A stretch of DNA of 64,000 nucleotides from Angomonas ambiguus. Its lineage: Eukaryota; Euglenozoa; Kinetoplastea; Trypanosomatida; Trypanosomatidae. The position numbers and the translations under genes were made by a program. Position 1 is the stretch's first letter, and every line of letters starts with the position of its first letter. The stretch covers positions 1 through 64,000 of the forward strand of contig JADNSB010000044.1 of NCBI GenBank assembly GCA_019695575.1, written 5' to 3'. The notes below the pieces were generated by a model. That model was not told where the DNA came from, did no database searches, and worked only from the letters and a program-made list of their open reading frames with translations. This document shows positions 37,901-46,604 of the stretch, one piece after another.

Positions 37901-39774
37901 TTACTGTGTATCTTGAGCTGCACACAGCTGCTGTCCAAGATATCAGCAATGTCGGTCTTCCCGACGGTGAAGGAGGTGTACTTGGGAAAGTCCGACTCTG
38001 GGGTTCGGAAGGCCTCGAGAATAGCATCGGCGTACCGCTCCACACTGTTGAAGTGATGGGAGCTGCGGAGGTCGGTGGTGAACCCCCCTACCCCAATATT
38101 ATCGTAGGAGAAGGACATGGAATGGTCCAAATCGGCCTCCTCCATCTCTTTTCCACTCTTTGCTTCTCCATTGGCGTTGCTGCTGCCGGGGTCGCCGCGG
38201 TTGAAGGAAAAATTACTATTCGTGAAGGAGTCCTTAAACATCCCTCCTCCGAGGAAAGACGACATCATCTCATCGGAAAAGCTGAAATTATTGGCGTTGA
38301 GGGAAGCCATTCCGCCCATTGGTTCGCCGGTAGCGTTTTCCTGAGGCTTGTTTGAATCCTGTTGAGCTTGAGAGCCGACCACCTTGGCCTTCCACGCCTT
38401 CGCCTCTCGACACACACTCGAGGCACTCGCCGACATCAGTTTCGTATACTCGGTCCGTATAGTACTAATAAAGTACTGAGCCGGGTGCAGCAGCTTTGGC
38501 CTCTTGCTCCTCTCCTCCCCGCTGTCCCCCCGATCGTCGTCAAACTGGGTGGAAGAGCTTCTACTGTAAGGGGTCTCTGGACTATCAAAATAACTTTGCT
38601 GAGGGGTGATCCCCTCTTCCAGGCGGCTGCGTAGGCCGTTCAGTGCCTCGTCGTTTCTTCTTTCATGCACGGGGAGCAATACCTCACAAAAGTGGTGGAG
38701 CTTTGTGGTGTACTCGGCCACATCCATCATCATGGAAAGGGTATCTTCGATAAGCACTGTATCTGCCGCACTGGTGCGAGTGAGTTCCACCGCTAGCTGT
38801 TCTTCCAGAAATAAACCCGCGCGAAGAAGCGCGAGAGAAAAGTTATACGTAAAGCGACTCACGGTGCCATCCCCGTCTTCGTTGTCGTCGCTGTTGGCAT
38901 CGCGCACAAGTCCCTTTTCCAAGTCATACCGTTCTTCCATGTAAAGCATCGCCCGACGAAAGTTCAACGCAGCGGCTTCAAAGTTACTTTCCTCCTCGAC
39001 CCGATTGCGTTGAGCACTTTTGTTCTTTAGTCGTACGAGTGGCGTTCCGTACCAGAAAAATATCTCCTCCCCCGGATTGAGCACATAGAGGTCGGCGGGG
39101 TCTTTGGTTTCCAGCTCCTCGAGTGTGCCTCGTGGGGCATTGGGCCTCTCCTCACTCTCGCTCTCCTCTTCTTCCTCTTCCTCCTCTTCCTCCATTTCTT
39201 CCTCCTCGTCGTCGCTGGAGGCGGGTGGCTTCGTTTTACCCTCCTCGGCAGGTCTTTCGCGCTCCTCGGTCTCTTCCTCCTCGCGATCACGGCTCCATTT
39301 AGGAAGTGTCTTGGACAGGGCCACTCGCACGCCACAAGACCGGTACAGTATACCGGGAACACATAAAATGTTAAACAGCTTCCCCAGTATATCCTGACTC
39401 CGCCGACTCTGCTGAACATCGTAGTACAAGTCTAGAATGGGCTTCACTATCGTCCGACACCCATCCTCGGCATCTTGAAACACGTCCATGATATCCTCCA
39501 GCGCCTCCCCGGTGAAGAGGACACGATCCGAGCTGTACACGGCATCCATGGCATCTTTGGAATCGATAAACGTGCCCAAGTGGTCTCGCAATAGCTGTTT
39601 CAAGGCCTCCCCCGCCTCCTCGCCAGCGGAGTGCACCTCGTCGACCAGCTCCCCCTCCAGCATCTCATGAGAGACCTCTGAAAGAGTACTACGGATAAAC
39701 TTTTTGGGCTGAAAGGCTCTACTCGTTACATCCAGCGATGGTTCTTGTCCAATCGTGTGTTGAAGGATACTCAT
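34984..39774 (-). CDS. Exocyst subunit Sec5-like (EXOC2)
   Basis: At 1596 residues this is the largest gene in the window. The N-terminal 170 residues resemble the Sec5 conserved region: LLRDHLGTFIDSKDAMDAVY (a tethering-subunit opening helix), a KPILDLYYDVQQSRRSQDIL helix and LFNILCVPGILYRS. A very acidic insert follows (about 185-225, Glu runs). Long helical segments to about 1390 fit a CATCHR-type rod. The last 200 residues are disordered, basic and Pro/Ala/Glu-rich. Exocyst tethers secretory vesicles, in trypanosomes near the flagellar pocket. The assignment rests on the N-terminal pattern; another CATCHR tether subunit (exocyst, GARP or COG) is the main alternative. A TA repeat lies 7-29 bases upstream of the ATG. 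Confidence 0.65.
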   Translation of the reverse strand: MSILQHTIGQEPSLDVTSRAFQPKKFIRSTLSEVSHEMLEGELVDEVHSAGEEAGEALKQLLRDHLGTFIDSKDAMDAVYSSDRVLFTGEALEDIMDVFQDAEDGCRTIVKPILDLYYDVQQSRRSQDILGKLFNILCVPGILYRSCGVRVALSKTLPKWSRDREEEETEERERPAEEGKTKPPASSDDEEEEMEEEEEEEEEESESEERPNAPRGTLEELETKDPADLYVLNPGEEIFFWYGTPLVRLKNKSAQRNRVEEESNFEAAALNFRRAMLYMEERYDLEKGLVRDANSDDNEDGDGTVSRFTYNFSLALLRAGLFLEEQLAVELTRTSAADTVLIEDTLSMMMDVAEYTTKLHHFCEVLLPVHERRNDEALNGLRSRLEEGITPQQSYFDSPETPYSRSSSTQFDDDRGDSGEERSKRPKLLHPAQYFISTIRTEYTKLMSASASSVCREAKAWKAKVVGSQAQQDSNKPQENATGEPMGGMASLNANNFSFSDEMMSSFLGGGMFKDSFTNSNFSFNRGDPGSSNANGEAKSGKEMEEADLDHSMSFSYDNIGVGGFTTDLRSSHHFNSVERYADAILEAFRTPESDFPKYTSFTVGKTDIADILDSSCVQLKIHSNGMLRQLFSRSETEAAVMSQGPLLNTYAARLAEACMENLEHVFTSYWGGIATVIHSGLFDYTPPSDDPLSRMLSHLQENGPPVTTPLTAGASATEGQSSNNSFEVSHVTNKGPVRRAVYEDHPSSNPLLPVVKFIPVMPQNLSGSEATTLRDLSVTVVRRMVHSASSVMGSLFLAFVNRSVLLGFVNNIALFTNGEKQMHSASEKLELLAAILVEVIMGQWERMMLLVSDGILRMKVAVGESCSTGTITTDKQIEEVGELLEELEVMRSTCYKYYLHGIGMLSKAYITVLPFIVDNTGLSLEHRVRPRLGREYVSSVLSTKLLNLLSVVIDRGVHFLRRDAEVFDSADLFAAKEEDVDGGAAEEKSRRSSDVGRRRLLRRRRGGGGATEERMPEDTPGAESPSPPRDKVDQVTMFVADCHSKLVQDHIAEQEELLQALTANLLLTFIDMLHLKSQSACGNIMAKPDEQGRDIVESMADTLSVPTAVIPILVDHILLPCVFEICSQLLNPSSSVGAVAEQKRNAFMSNYLSRVYEHAQLVIDAMMSIYLAIPQSYITLEVRRTGFTVPLIDWQRVSSSNVTSVRPYISECLAHIASANEVMNWIHQPVLGAAVTQKLVGHLATVFITALSSDFNVFEISPDCSVDFLTHGLLLIESETLVIAGVIGKIVESISKNPKAGDVLPELVASQQTLEALAASIRKEGILSCEMYAAESDVAILTAAERNKRRDQIVSTSMEEVQYMVAAISTYLEETALPASLPQSSGVAGSIAERLAKRSEGYQVRHRAKHTPEKEEKKRETVKRKKKVYSTKVPIQSGGEESPPLPATPRRGSGEEEQQKVLAAALLKKENEPEPAPRKKTIRRRRPAALESPEAAEEEPPAAPEVPAPLPPSTAETSAARPVRRPNRLVARAQARREEHEKRQQEIEAQHPVERVERTERVSRRRPVEEEPTAAAAAAEPRRPRRERKFGRNTL

Positions 39775-40100
39775 ATTATGATATATATATATATATATAT
39801 ATTAATGTATGGATATAATGCTATAATACCACTCTAGTGAAGAAAAAAAAAACTATGTCCACCCCTAATAAAAAAAAAAAATACAATAAAAAGAGATGAG
39901 TTTCGGTCCTTTGGTAGCGAAAAAGTAAAGCAAAAAACAAAAAAAGAGGAGGGATAAGAATCAAATAGGTAAAGTTGTTGTGTTGTTTTCCAACTACCCG
40001 ATCAAAAGTCTCCCAAAAACATACATAAATATATAAAAAAAAAAAAACACAAAACAGAAATAATGATATACTTTTTACATACAGAGGCATCCACCCCTGA
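39775..40100. other. AT-rich spacer with TA tract
   Basis: It has a TA repeat at 39781-39803, poly-A runs, and purine-rich sequence at 39840-39960. No gene is seen. Confidence 0.65.
39781..39803. repeat. TA dinucleotide tract in the Sec5-like leader
   Basis: About 11 AT units begin 7 bases upstream (sense) of the Sec5-like ATG. Confidence 0.9.
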
Positions 40101-41306
40101 CTACTTGGGGTAGTTACTCAGCGCGCGCTGAAGGTCATCCATCACCGGTTGGTTCCTTTGAATAAACTCTGTCAGTTCTTTATGTTTATCGGTGAGCTGT
40201 ACCACCTTCATCCTCGCCCGGTTGATGGCTTCCTTACGGTTTTCATAATCTAACAAGAGATCCTCCGACCCTACAAGAGGCATTTTCTCCTTCATGCGCA
40301 CATTTGACGCCGCGTACCCATCCCGTCGTCTCTTTGTCTGTGCTAGCTGATCTCGAATAACACTGAGCTCCTCCTCGGTGGAGGCCACCTGTTGCTGCAG
40401 CACCCCATTCTCGTTCTGCATAAACTCCAACTTTTCCTTCATGTGCGTCAACACGTGAATCGTCGTGGTCACTTTCCGACGGAGTTTGGAAATGTCCTCG
40501 TTTCTCTCCTCAATCTTTTCACTCAAGTTGGTATTTTCGATTTTTAGCTGCTCAAAGTCGATTAAATACATACCCGTGTGACGGCTCCGCTTATCCTTCT
40601 CCTCCATCGCCTGTTGGATCTTCTTTACAAAGTTCTGCAGTTTGAGCAAACGCACACGCCTCTCGCGAATACGGGTGCGCTGCTCCTCGTCTTGATCCAA
40701 CAACTTCTGTACGTCCTCCTTGCGCATTGGTTTATTGGACCGCATGTAGTGCGCTCCCGCCGCCAACTCTTTTATATATTCTCTAAAGTTTTGCTCCTGC
40801 ATAAGTCCCTCCATGATAATCTCCTCCTGACCCTCCCGGAGTCGATCCAACTCCTCGTCCGTGGCCGCCTTCTTTGCTTCTACCTGCTTTCTCTCCTCTG
40901 CCAGCTGTCTGACGAGCGTCCAGTATTGTTGTTCGGCCTCCGCGGTGATGGGCACCTCGTCTTCGCTTCGTCTATTTCGCTTCTCCATCAAGTGGCGGGA
41001 GATGATACGTTGATAAGAGATGTTTTGTTCTATTATCTCCTCTCTCTCCGCGAGTAGGCGGCGATACTCGTCGATTAACTGCTGGCGGCGCTCCTCCGCT
41101 GTCAGAGGGGCCTTGTAGCTATCAAACTCATCGCCATAGTCGTCCCCCGACAACATCTCCTGATAAGGGCCACTCCGGTAGTTGGTCATTTCCTCGTTGT
41201 CCTCCTTCACTTGTAAGTAATCTCTCCACCGCCGCTGAATGGTGAGTGCGGCCTTCTGCATCATAGCCTCCTCCTCGGCTTTTTTCTTATCTTCCTCTAA
41301 TCCCAT
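40101..41306 (-). CDS. CFAP184: Cilia- and flagella-associated protein 184 (CCDC96)
   Basis: I use the ATG at 41304-41306 (MGLEEDKKKAEEEA), 401 residues; the frame continues upstream, but those 63 codons are Phe-rich leader sequence. Residues about 18-32 form an IQ-like motif (ALTIQRRWRDYLQ). The rest is mostly coiled coil. The C-terminal half carries the CCDC96/CCDC113 domain: IDFEQLKIENTNLSEKIEER, then LRRKVTTTIHVLTHMKEKLE and ENGVLQQQV. The Lys-Val-Thr-Thr and Thr-His-Met-Lys-Glu-Lys details favour CCDC96 over CCDC113. Family members bind axonemal doublets near radial spoke 3 and the nexin-dynein regulatory complex. This fits an organism with a motile flagellum. Confidence 0.85.
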   Translation of the reverse strand: MGLEEDKKKAEEEAMMQKAALTIQRRWRDYLQVKEDNEEMTNYRSGPYQEMLSGDDYGDEFDSYKAPLTAEERRQQLIDEYRRLLAEREEIIEQNISYQRIISRHLMEKRNRRSEDEVPITAEAEQQYWTLVRQLAEERKQVEAKKAATDEELDRLREGQEEIIMEGLMQEQNFREYIKELAAGAHYMRSNKPMRKEDVQKLLDQDEEQRTRIRERRVRLLKLQNFVKKIQQAMEEKDKRSRHTGMYLIDFEQLKIENTNLSEKIEERNEDISKLRRKVTTTIHVLTHMKEKLEFMQNENGVLQQQVASTEEELSVIRDQLAQTKRRRDGYAASNVRMKEKMPLVGSEDLLLDYENRKEAINRARMKVVQLTDKHKELTEFIQRNQPVMDDLQRALSNYPK

Positions 41307-41540
41307 TTTTTTTCTTTTTATTAATGGGTTGAAGTGGTGGTTTTTTTGTTCAGCGTCGTGAACACTAAAGAAACAGAAAAGAGAAAAAAAAAATGCATTG
41401 GGGAAAAAGAGAGAAAAAGAAATAAAGAAGAACAATAAAATCAGTAAAAAAAAGAAATAAGGTAGAAAAACAAACGCCAATTTTAACCATACCACAGCAA
41501 AAATAAGAAAAATTTAAAAACAGAAGCACGTTTGTTCACA

Positions 41541-43868
41541 TTAGTTGTGCTCCGCGGCCGGTGCCTCTCCGTTCACCTCCTCTTCCGCTTCCTCGTCCTC
41601 CTTCATATTAAGTACCTCCTTTACCGCCTCCACCGCCTCCTGAAGTGCCTCCTCATCCCCGTCGTGGTGATATATCTGAACCTGCTCCAACTCCCTATTG
41701 ACGGTGATCTCCGTCCCGGTGGTTTGCTGCAACCCCTGGATCGTCTCCCCACGATGGCCAACTAATAACCCCACTTTGTGGGAGGGGACGCGGTCCAGAA
41801 TGCGGACATGCGTATCCGAGAGCGCTTTTATTTCCCCGGCTAGCTGGTCTGCGGCCTCCTTTGCCTCCTCCTTGTCCACAGAGCTTACCACTACCGTGTG
41901 GGCATCACGGTCAATGTCCAGCCGAAGTAGACGGGAGAAGTTGTTTTGAACCCTTTGTAGAAGACTGACCCCATCCGCGTCGTCCTCCCGACGGCGGAGG
42001 AGCACCCCTCTGAGCACTGCCGGGTACTTGACCAGGAACTTGTATGGGTTGTTGCGCAAGACTAGTTGATTCAGTAAATTGACGGCCTCTGTTACGTTTT
42101 TCAGACCACCTCTCACGACCACACACCCCTCCGACCATAGTGGTGCCAGCTGATGACACTTGGTGCTGACCCGTATAGCCTCCAGGGGGCTAATCTTCTC
42201 CTCCGAGTCCTCGGAGACGAGCACCACATCCGCTGTCATAAAATTGAGCAACACCGGATCCACTGGGACCCGTTTCTCGGACCGGCGACAGGCCTCCACC
42301 AATCGCTTGGCCTCCTCGACCGCCTCCGGGGATCCAGTGATGGTGATGACGAGGTCCTCACACGAAATGCGAGCGCCAGTGTCCTTTTCCATCTGGCGAA
42401 CTGTGCTACCCTTGGGTCCCACCACCGCCCTTATCATTGCGTTATCGCCGTGAATCACGCAAGTACCCCCGGCAGACGCCCCAAGAATCTCTCGGTACTG
42501 TCGGAGTGCCTCCTCCACCGCCTTCTTGGATCCAGTGACCACAATTTTATTACGTTCTCGGTCCACTCGTATCGAACGGACCCCACTGGAGCTCTCCACC
42601 TGCCGAATGGTGCTGCCACCCCTCCCGAGGACGGCGTTTATTTGCTTGGGTAAAATACTGAGAGAATCAGAGGAGTGAGAATCGAGAAAGTCCCGAAGAA
42701 GCTGTTCGCCCGTCTCTACGGCCTCCTTGGTGCCTGTAAAGACGACCTCCTTGTCCTTCACCTCCACCCGTGCTCCACTTTCGGTCTCCAACTGGTTCAC
42801 GTGGGAACCTTTGGTCCCTATAATGCTTCGCTTCAGTGCCGGGTCAAATGACACGACGCGCTGCTCGCTGGTGGCCTTGGCGTGGGACAGTATAGTTTCC
42901 ATCGCTTCCAGGCACTGTCGACACTCTGTCTTTCCTCCAATGATAAACCCCTCCCCGGCATTCACCACGCCGTCGATACAAATAGCGACGCCGAAGTCGT
43001 ACTGTAGTTGTCGTAGCACCTCTCCTCCTCGGCCGATGAGCTCTCTTTTCATACCTTCTTCGTACTGAAATGGCAGATAGGTCAACTCCTTCTCTCGAAT
43101 CTCCGTCAGCCGCTCCTCCACGGCCTCCAGGTCAGAACGAAGGTTTCGCTCCTGTTGGCGGCCCTCCGACGACGGCTCTGTGTCGCCGTCTCTTGTACTA
43201 CGCTGCTCTTTACGAACAGCGTTTATTTTTGCCTGAATCGAATTCTTCTGATTGCGGAGTTCGATCAGTCGTTCGTGTATCTGCTTCGGTGTGAGATCGC
43301 CCTGTACCCGCTGGAGGTCCGCACGGGCCGCCGTCACCTCCGTCTCCTTCTCCGCCAACAACTTTTGTTTAGCCGCGAGGGTGTCCTCGTATTTTTTTAC
43401 TTTCTCTCGCTGTGCGTCAATGGCGGTGCCGGAAGGGTGCCGCTCCAGCTGCTGTAGTCGCTCCAACTCCCGTCTTTCATCCCGCAGCAGCATCTCTGCA
43501 TCGCTGATCTCACGGTTGAGTTGACTGAGCTCCACGACAATGGACCGTACCACTGATCGCACAGTCTCCGCCTCATCGGCCAGCGCTCTCACCTCGTCCA
43601 GCGCCGTGAAGCACGTGTTTTTCTCCCGATGTAGGGCATCCAGTTTCTCGTTAAACTCCTTTATTCGCTTCTGCTCCTGAGGGCGTTGCTCCTGCTGTTG
43701 CTTGGACCACTCACTCCGCACCTGGTTCAGTTCCTCTCGCAGTCGTTGTCGCTCTTCTTGAAGCTGGGACTCCTCCTTCAGCAAGAGTTGTGTATCAGTA
43801 TCCTTTACAGCGGACACCAACGCCGAGTGAGGCAACTTTAAAGGAAGTTTTGCTGTCGTTTTAGACAT
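41541..43868 (-). CDS. Bfr1-like coiled coil fused to a multi-KH (vigilin-like) RNA-binding region
   Basis: This 775-residue protein has two halves. Residues 1-265 are charged coiled coil resembling the fungal polysome-associated protein Bfr1 (nuclear segregation protein), including LRNQKNSIQAKINAVRKEQR. The rest carries KH domains with GxxG loops at 279-282 (GRGG), 351-354 (GTKG), 415-418 (GRGG), 484-487 (GPKG) and 704-707 (GHRG). A divergent region at 540-690 probably holds one or two KH folds without the loop. KH arrays bind RNA; in yeast, Bfr1 interacts with the multi-KH vigilin homologue Scp160 on polysomes. The combination in one chain suggests a cytosolic mRNA/ribosome factor (inference). 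The tail is acidic. A TA tract precedes the ATG. Confidence 0.85.
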   Translation of the reverse strand: MSKTTAKLPLKLPHSALVSAVKDTDTQLLLKEESQLQEERQRLREELNQVRSEWSKQQQEQRPQEQKRIKEFNEKLDALHREKNTCFTALDEVRALADEAETVRSVVRSIVVELSQLNREISDAEMLLRDERRELERLQQLERHPSGTAIDAQREKVKKYEDTLAAKQKLLAEKETEVTAARADLQRVQGDLTPKQIHERLIELRNQKNSIQAKINAVRKEQRSTRDGDTEPSSEGRQQERNLRSDLEAVEERLTEIREKELTYLPFQYEEGMKRELIGRGGEVLRQLQYDFGVAICIDGVVNAGEGFIIGGKTECRQCLEAMETILSHAKATSEQRVVSFDPALKRSIIGTKGSHVNQLETESGARVEVKDKEVVFTGTKEAVETGEQLLRDFLDSHSSDSLSILPKQINAVLGRGGSTIRQVESSSGVRSIRVDRERNKIVVTGSKKAVEEALRQYREILGASAGGTCVIHGDNAMIRAVVGPKGSTVRQMEKDTGARISCEDLVITITGSPEAVEEAKRLVEACRRSEKRVPVDPVLLNFMTADVVLVSEDSEEKISPLEAIRVSTKCHQLAPLWSEGCVVVRGGLKNVTEAVNLLNQLVLRNNPYKFLVKYPAVLRGVLLRRREDDADGVSLLQRVQNNFSRLLRLDIDRDAHTVVVSSVDKEEAKEAADQLAGEIKALSDTHVRILDRVPSHKVGLLVGHRGETIQGLQQTTGTEITVNRELEQVQIYHHDGDEEALQEAVEAVKEVLNMKEDEEAEEEVNGEAPAAEHN

Positions 43869-44278
43869 AATAAATTATTAGATAAAAGAAAAGATTACTA
43901 GTATATGTATATATATATATATATTCCTATTTAATTAATTTTAGTATTTTTTCCTTCTTTTTTTTCTCTTGTTTTGAGTACGGTCACTTGGGTGAGTGAA
44001 CGGTATACTTAGCAAAAAACAAATTCAATAAAGGAAGACGGGAAGAAAAGAACTTAACCGATAAAAAAAAAAATAGACTAAAAAAAAATCTCCTATATTA
44101 ATAATGATCAAAAATAATAAGCAAGAGTTTAGAAGAGAATTATTTTAAGAAATTTCTGCCACTCCCTTTTTCAGAAAACAACATTGATAAAATAATGAAA
44201 GACGCCAAAGAATGCTCTCTAATAACATAATAGACACTGCAACACAATTTTATTAATATTATTTGTCTTGTAGCATCA
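43869..44278. other. AT-rich spacer
   Basis: It contains a TA tract at 43901-43924, a T-rich pyrimidine block, and poly-A runs around 44065-44090. No gene is seen. Confidence 0.65.
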
Positions 44279-44611
44279 TTATTTCCACTCAGCCGCCTTC
44301 TTTGCCTCCTTCTCCTTCTCCCTCCTTTCCTTCTCCTCCTTCGCTATCTTCTTCTCCAACACCTCCAACCGCTCGAGGGAGTACGACTTTATCGGCAGCA
44401 ATTTCGGTTTACACAGCAGCGGCATCAAATCTTTACTTTCCGAGTAGATGAGACCCTTCTCCGGCAGCACCTCCGTCAGTGGTATTGAGGTATCTCCTTT
44501 AGGGGCTTTGGATTTCTTTTCAGATTTCTTGGAGGGTGGTGACGATTCAGAAGGTGTAGCGTCAGCGGCGGCTACTGCTGGAGCTGGCACGGGTTGCTCC
44601 ACGTCTGCCAT
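44279..44611 (-). CDS. BBIP1: BBSome subunit BBIP1 (BBIP10/BBS18)
   Basis: This small protein of 110 residues is otherwise easy to miss. Residues 47-56 (EVLPEKGLIY) and 66-83 (LCKPKLLPIKSYSLERLE) match the conserved core of human BBIP1 (EVLPKQGPLF then LCKPKLLPLKSLTLEKLE), with the same spacing apart from a few residues. The N-terminus is Ala/Pro/Lys-rich and the C-terminus is a Lys/Glu helix, as in the family (human 92 residues). BBIP1 is a BBSome component that helps assemble the complex for ciliary membrane traffic. The gene lies between the KH protein and a redoxin-fold gene, and two genes from CFAP184. Confidence 0.85.
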   Translation of the reverse strand: MADVEQPVPAPAVAAADATPSESSPPSKKSEKKSKAPKGDTSIPLTEVLPEKGLIYSESKDLMPLLCKPKLLPIKSYSLERLEVLEKKIAKEEKERREKEKEAKKAAEWK

Positions 44612-44998
44612 ACTACACTAGAGATAAATGGTGCTGACAGATACAAAAAAAAAAAGAGAGAGAAAAAAAAGAACTGTAGGGTTGAAACATTATTTGTCGT
44701 TGTTGTTGTTGTTACAGTTGTAAAAAAGAAGCACATCTCATATTTTAATATCCGTTTTATATTCTTATCTGTATGCCTATTCCTACAAGTGCAGAGAGAA
44801 GAGAGTCACTGTCCCACACCACTTCAGTTTCTCTGACTCCTCCTCACTTTTTCTTTATTTCTTATTCAATCAAAGCTATAAAAAAAAATGGATAACCAAA
44901 AACACAAAACTAAAAAAAGTTAAGGTAAAAAAATTGAGGAAAAATAGAATAACGAGAGATAAAGAGGAGGGTTCCGGTTTTTTTTTTGTTTTCTTTTC
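44612..44998. other. AT-rich spacer
   Basis: It has purine-rich sequence at 44645-44672 (sense polypyrimidine), a TTG run at 44699-44713 and mixed AT sequence. No gene is seen. Confidence 0.65.
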
Positions 44999-45601
44999 TT
45001 AAAACAGGGAGAAGTCGCCATCCATGCCCTCCGCCTCTTCCTCCTCGACCTCTACCTTCGGCTTAGGTCCGTTAGACTCTAGCTCCTCGCCCGCGAGCAC
45101 GTGGTTGAGCTGCTTCTCAAAGTTGGACTCATTGAGCGTGAAGGCTTGAAGAAAGAGTTGACGCCACACAATCTTACCATCCTTGATGATGAACCCCATC
45201 GGGCAGGACATCACGGGGAGGTTGGAAACATCCGCGTACGCCTTACCGAGTGCCTTTTTATTGCCAAAGAGGATGTGAGGAGGGTCCAGCTTGAGGGGTT
45301 TGTTCGTGTTGAGGTCAACAATATTCTCGGCCAAGTACTTCTCCGTCTTTTCCTTATCGGCGTCGTCGCTGACCGCGATGAACTGCACCTTATCGCCCAA
45401 CTTGACGGACAGCTCCGTGAACTCGTTGTTGCAGATGTCAGCACCACGGTAAAAAGTGTTGAAGAAGTAAATCACCATCACCTTACTCTTGTCGATCTGC
45501 ACGGGACCTCCCTTGAGCGGCTCGCAGCCTTCCAGAGAGGGCGCCTCCTTACCGAGGGACGCGTCGTCGCTGTACGTCTTGGTGTCGATTTCTGCAGACA
45601 T
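44999..45601 (-). CDS. Thioredoxin-fold protein (AhpC/TSA-redoxin-like), atypical active site
   Basis: This 200-residue protein has a thioredoxin-like order: PVQIDKSKVMVIYFFNTFYRGADICNNEF (in parts, 34-61), VQFIAVSDDADKEKTEKYL, the cis-Pro-like LPVMSCPMGFIIKDGKIVWRQLF segment near 127-150, and a helical end. The usual CxxC or peroxiredoxin PxxxTxxC is absent. A single Cys (C57, in ICNNEF) sits near the peroxidatic position with the following C-x-x-E spacing. It could be a one-Cys redoxin or a non-catalytic relative. The C-terminal 30 residues are acidic (KVEVEEEEAEGMDGDF). No signal or presequence is seen, so cytosol is likely. The cellular partner is unknown. Confidence 0.72.
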   Translation of the reverse strand: MSAEIDTKTYSDDASLGKEAPSLEGCEPLKGGPVQIDKSKVMVIYFFNTFYRGADICNNEFTELSVKLGDKVQFIAVSDDADKEKTEKYLAENIVDLNTNKPLKLDPPHILFGNKKALGKAYADVSNLPVMSCPMGFIIKDGKIVWRQLFLQAFTLNESNFEKQLNHVLAGEELESNGPKPKVEVEEEEAEGMDGDFSLF

Positions 45602-46604
45602 ATTGGAACGTTGTTATTGGCTTTTTTTTTTTATATATGTGTTTATATAAATAAATATATATATATTTATGTGACTCTTTTCTTAAGAAAAAAAAGTTGT
45701 GGTAATTAACGTTGACATTGTTAGCATAGAAGTAAAATAAAAAAATGGGAGAAAGAGAAGGAAGGAAAGGGAATTGAATGAAGAACGGACTAAAAAAATC
45801 AAACACAGCGGAGGAAAAATCATACTGCATTATTCTGAGGATCGGAAAGTAAAGTTGGGGAGAAGAGGGCGAAAAATAATAAAAAAAATTAAAATTAAAA
45901 AAAAAGGAAGAACCACGTGGAAGAAGGTTGCCTCCGTTGTGCTAGGTGTAGAAAAGATAAAAAAAAAGGTGAATTTATGGTCAAGTCTATTTTTTTTTTC
46001 TGGGAATAAATATATATTTTTTCATTTTTGTTTTCGTTTTGTAGTTTATTCGGAGTGTAAATGTGTTTAGAAAGAATCAAACACAAACAAGATGCGAAAC
46101 ATAAAAAAAAAATGAAAAATAAAGTTAAACAAAAAAAAAAAAAAAACATTATGAAAACTAAAGGGGGTAAGGGAGGTAAAAACAAGGAAAAAAAAAAAGA
46201 AAAAAAGTATTCTATAGAGAGAGACTCTTTCTATGAAACTCCATAACGATCAAGACTCAACATTTGTAAAAACTATATATAAAGTAAACGTGTGGGAGTT
46301 CAAAAAATAGAGATTTGCTTGCTTCCTTATATGTTGCTAGTATTATTATTATTATTAATTATTATTATTAAAAATTTGCGAAAAGTATACCACTTCAATC
46401 TGATGTATATCTGTAATAGGAAAAATATTAAAGAGAGAAAGAAAAAAAAAAGCAGAAATATTCATATACTTTTATATATATTAAATTTAAAAAAAAAAAA
46501 ATCTGATAAACCTTTAGACATCAACGAAAAGGGAAAAAAAGGAGGTAAAAATAGAAAAAGTAGAAAAGATAAAAAAAAAACGCAACAACAACAACAAACA
46601 CCTC
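45602..46604. other. 1-kb AT-rich non-coding spacer
   Basis: It has TA/TAAA repeats at 45633-45671 near the redoxin ATG. The plus strand is mostly purine-rich (45740-45970 and 46125-46215) and so polypyrimidine-rich in the sense direction. TTA repeats at 46339-46372 and an ACA/CAA run at 46580-46600 complete it. No ORF of coding composition is seen on either strand. Confidence 0.65.

Noticed and set aside
40101-41495. Membrane-anchored version of CFAP184 (start at 41495)
   Set aside because: The apparent hydrophobic segment is Phe/Leu-rich translation of a T-rich leader; the conserved protein begins at 41306.
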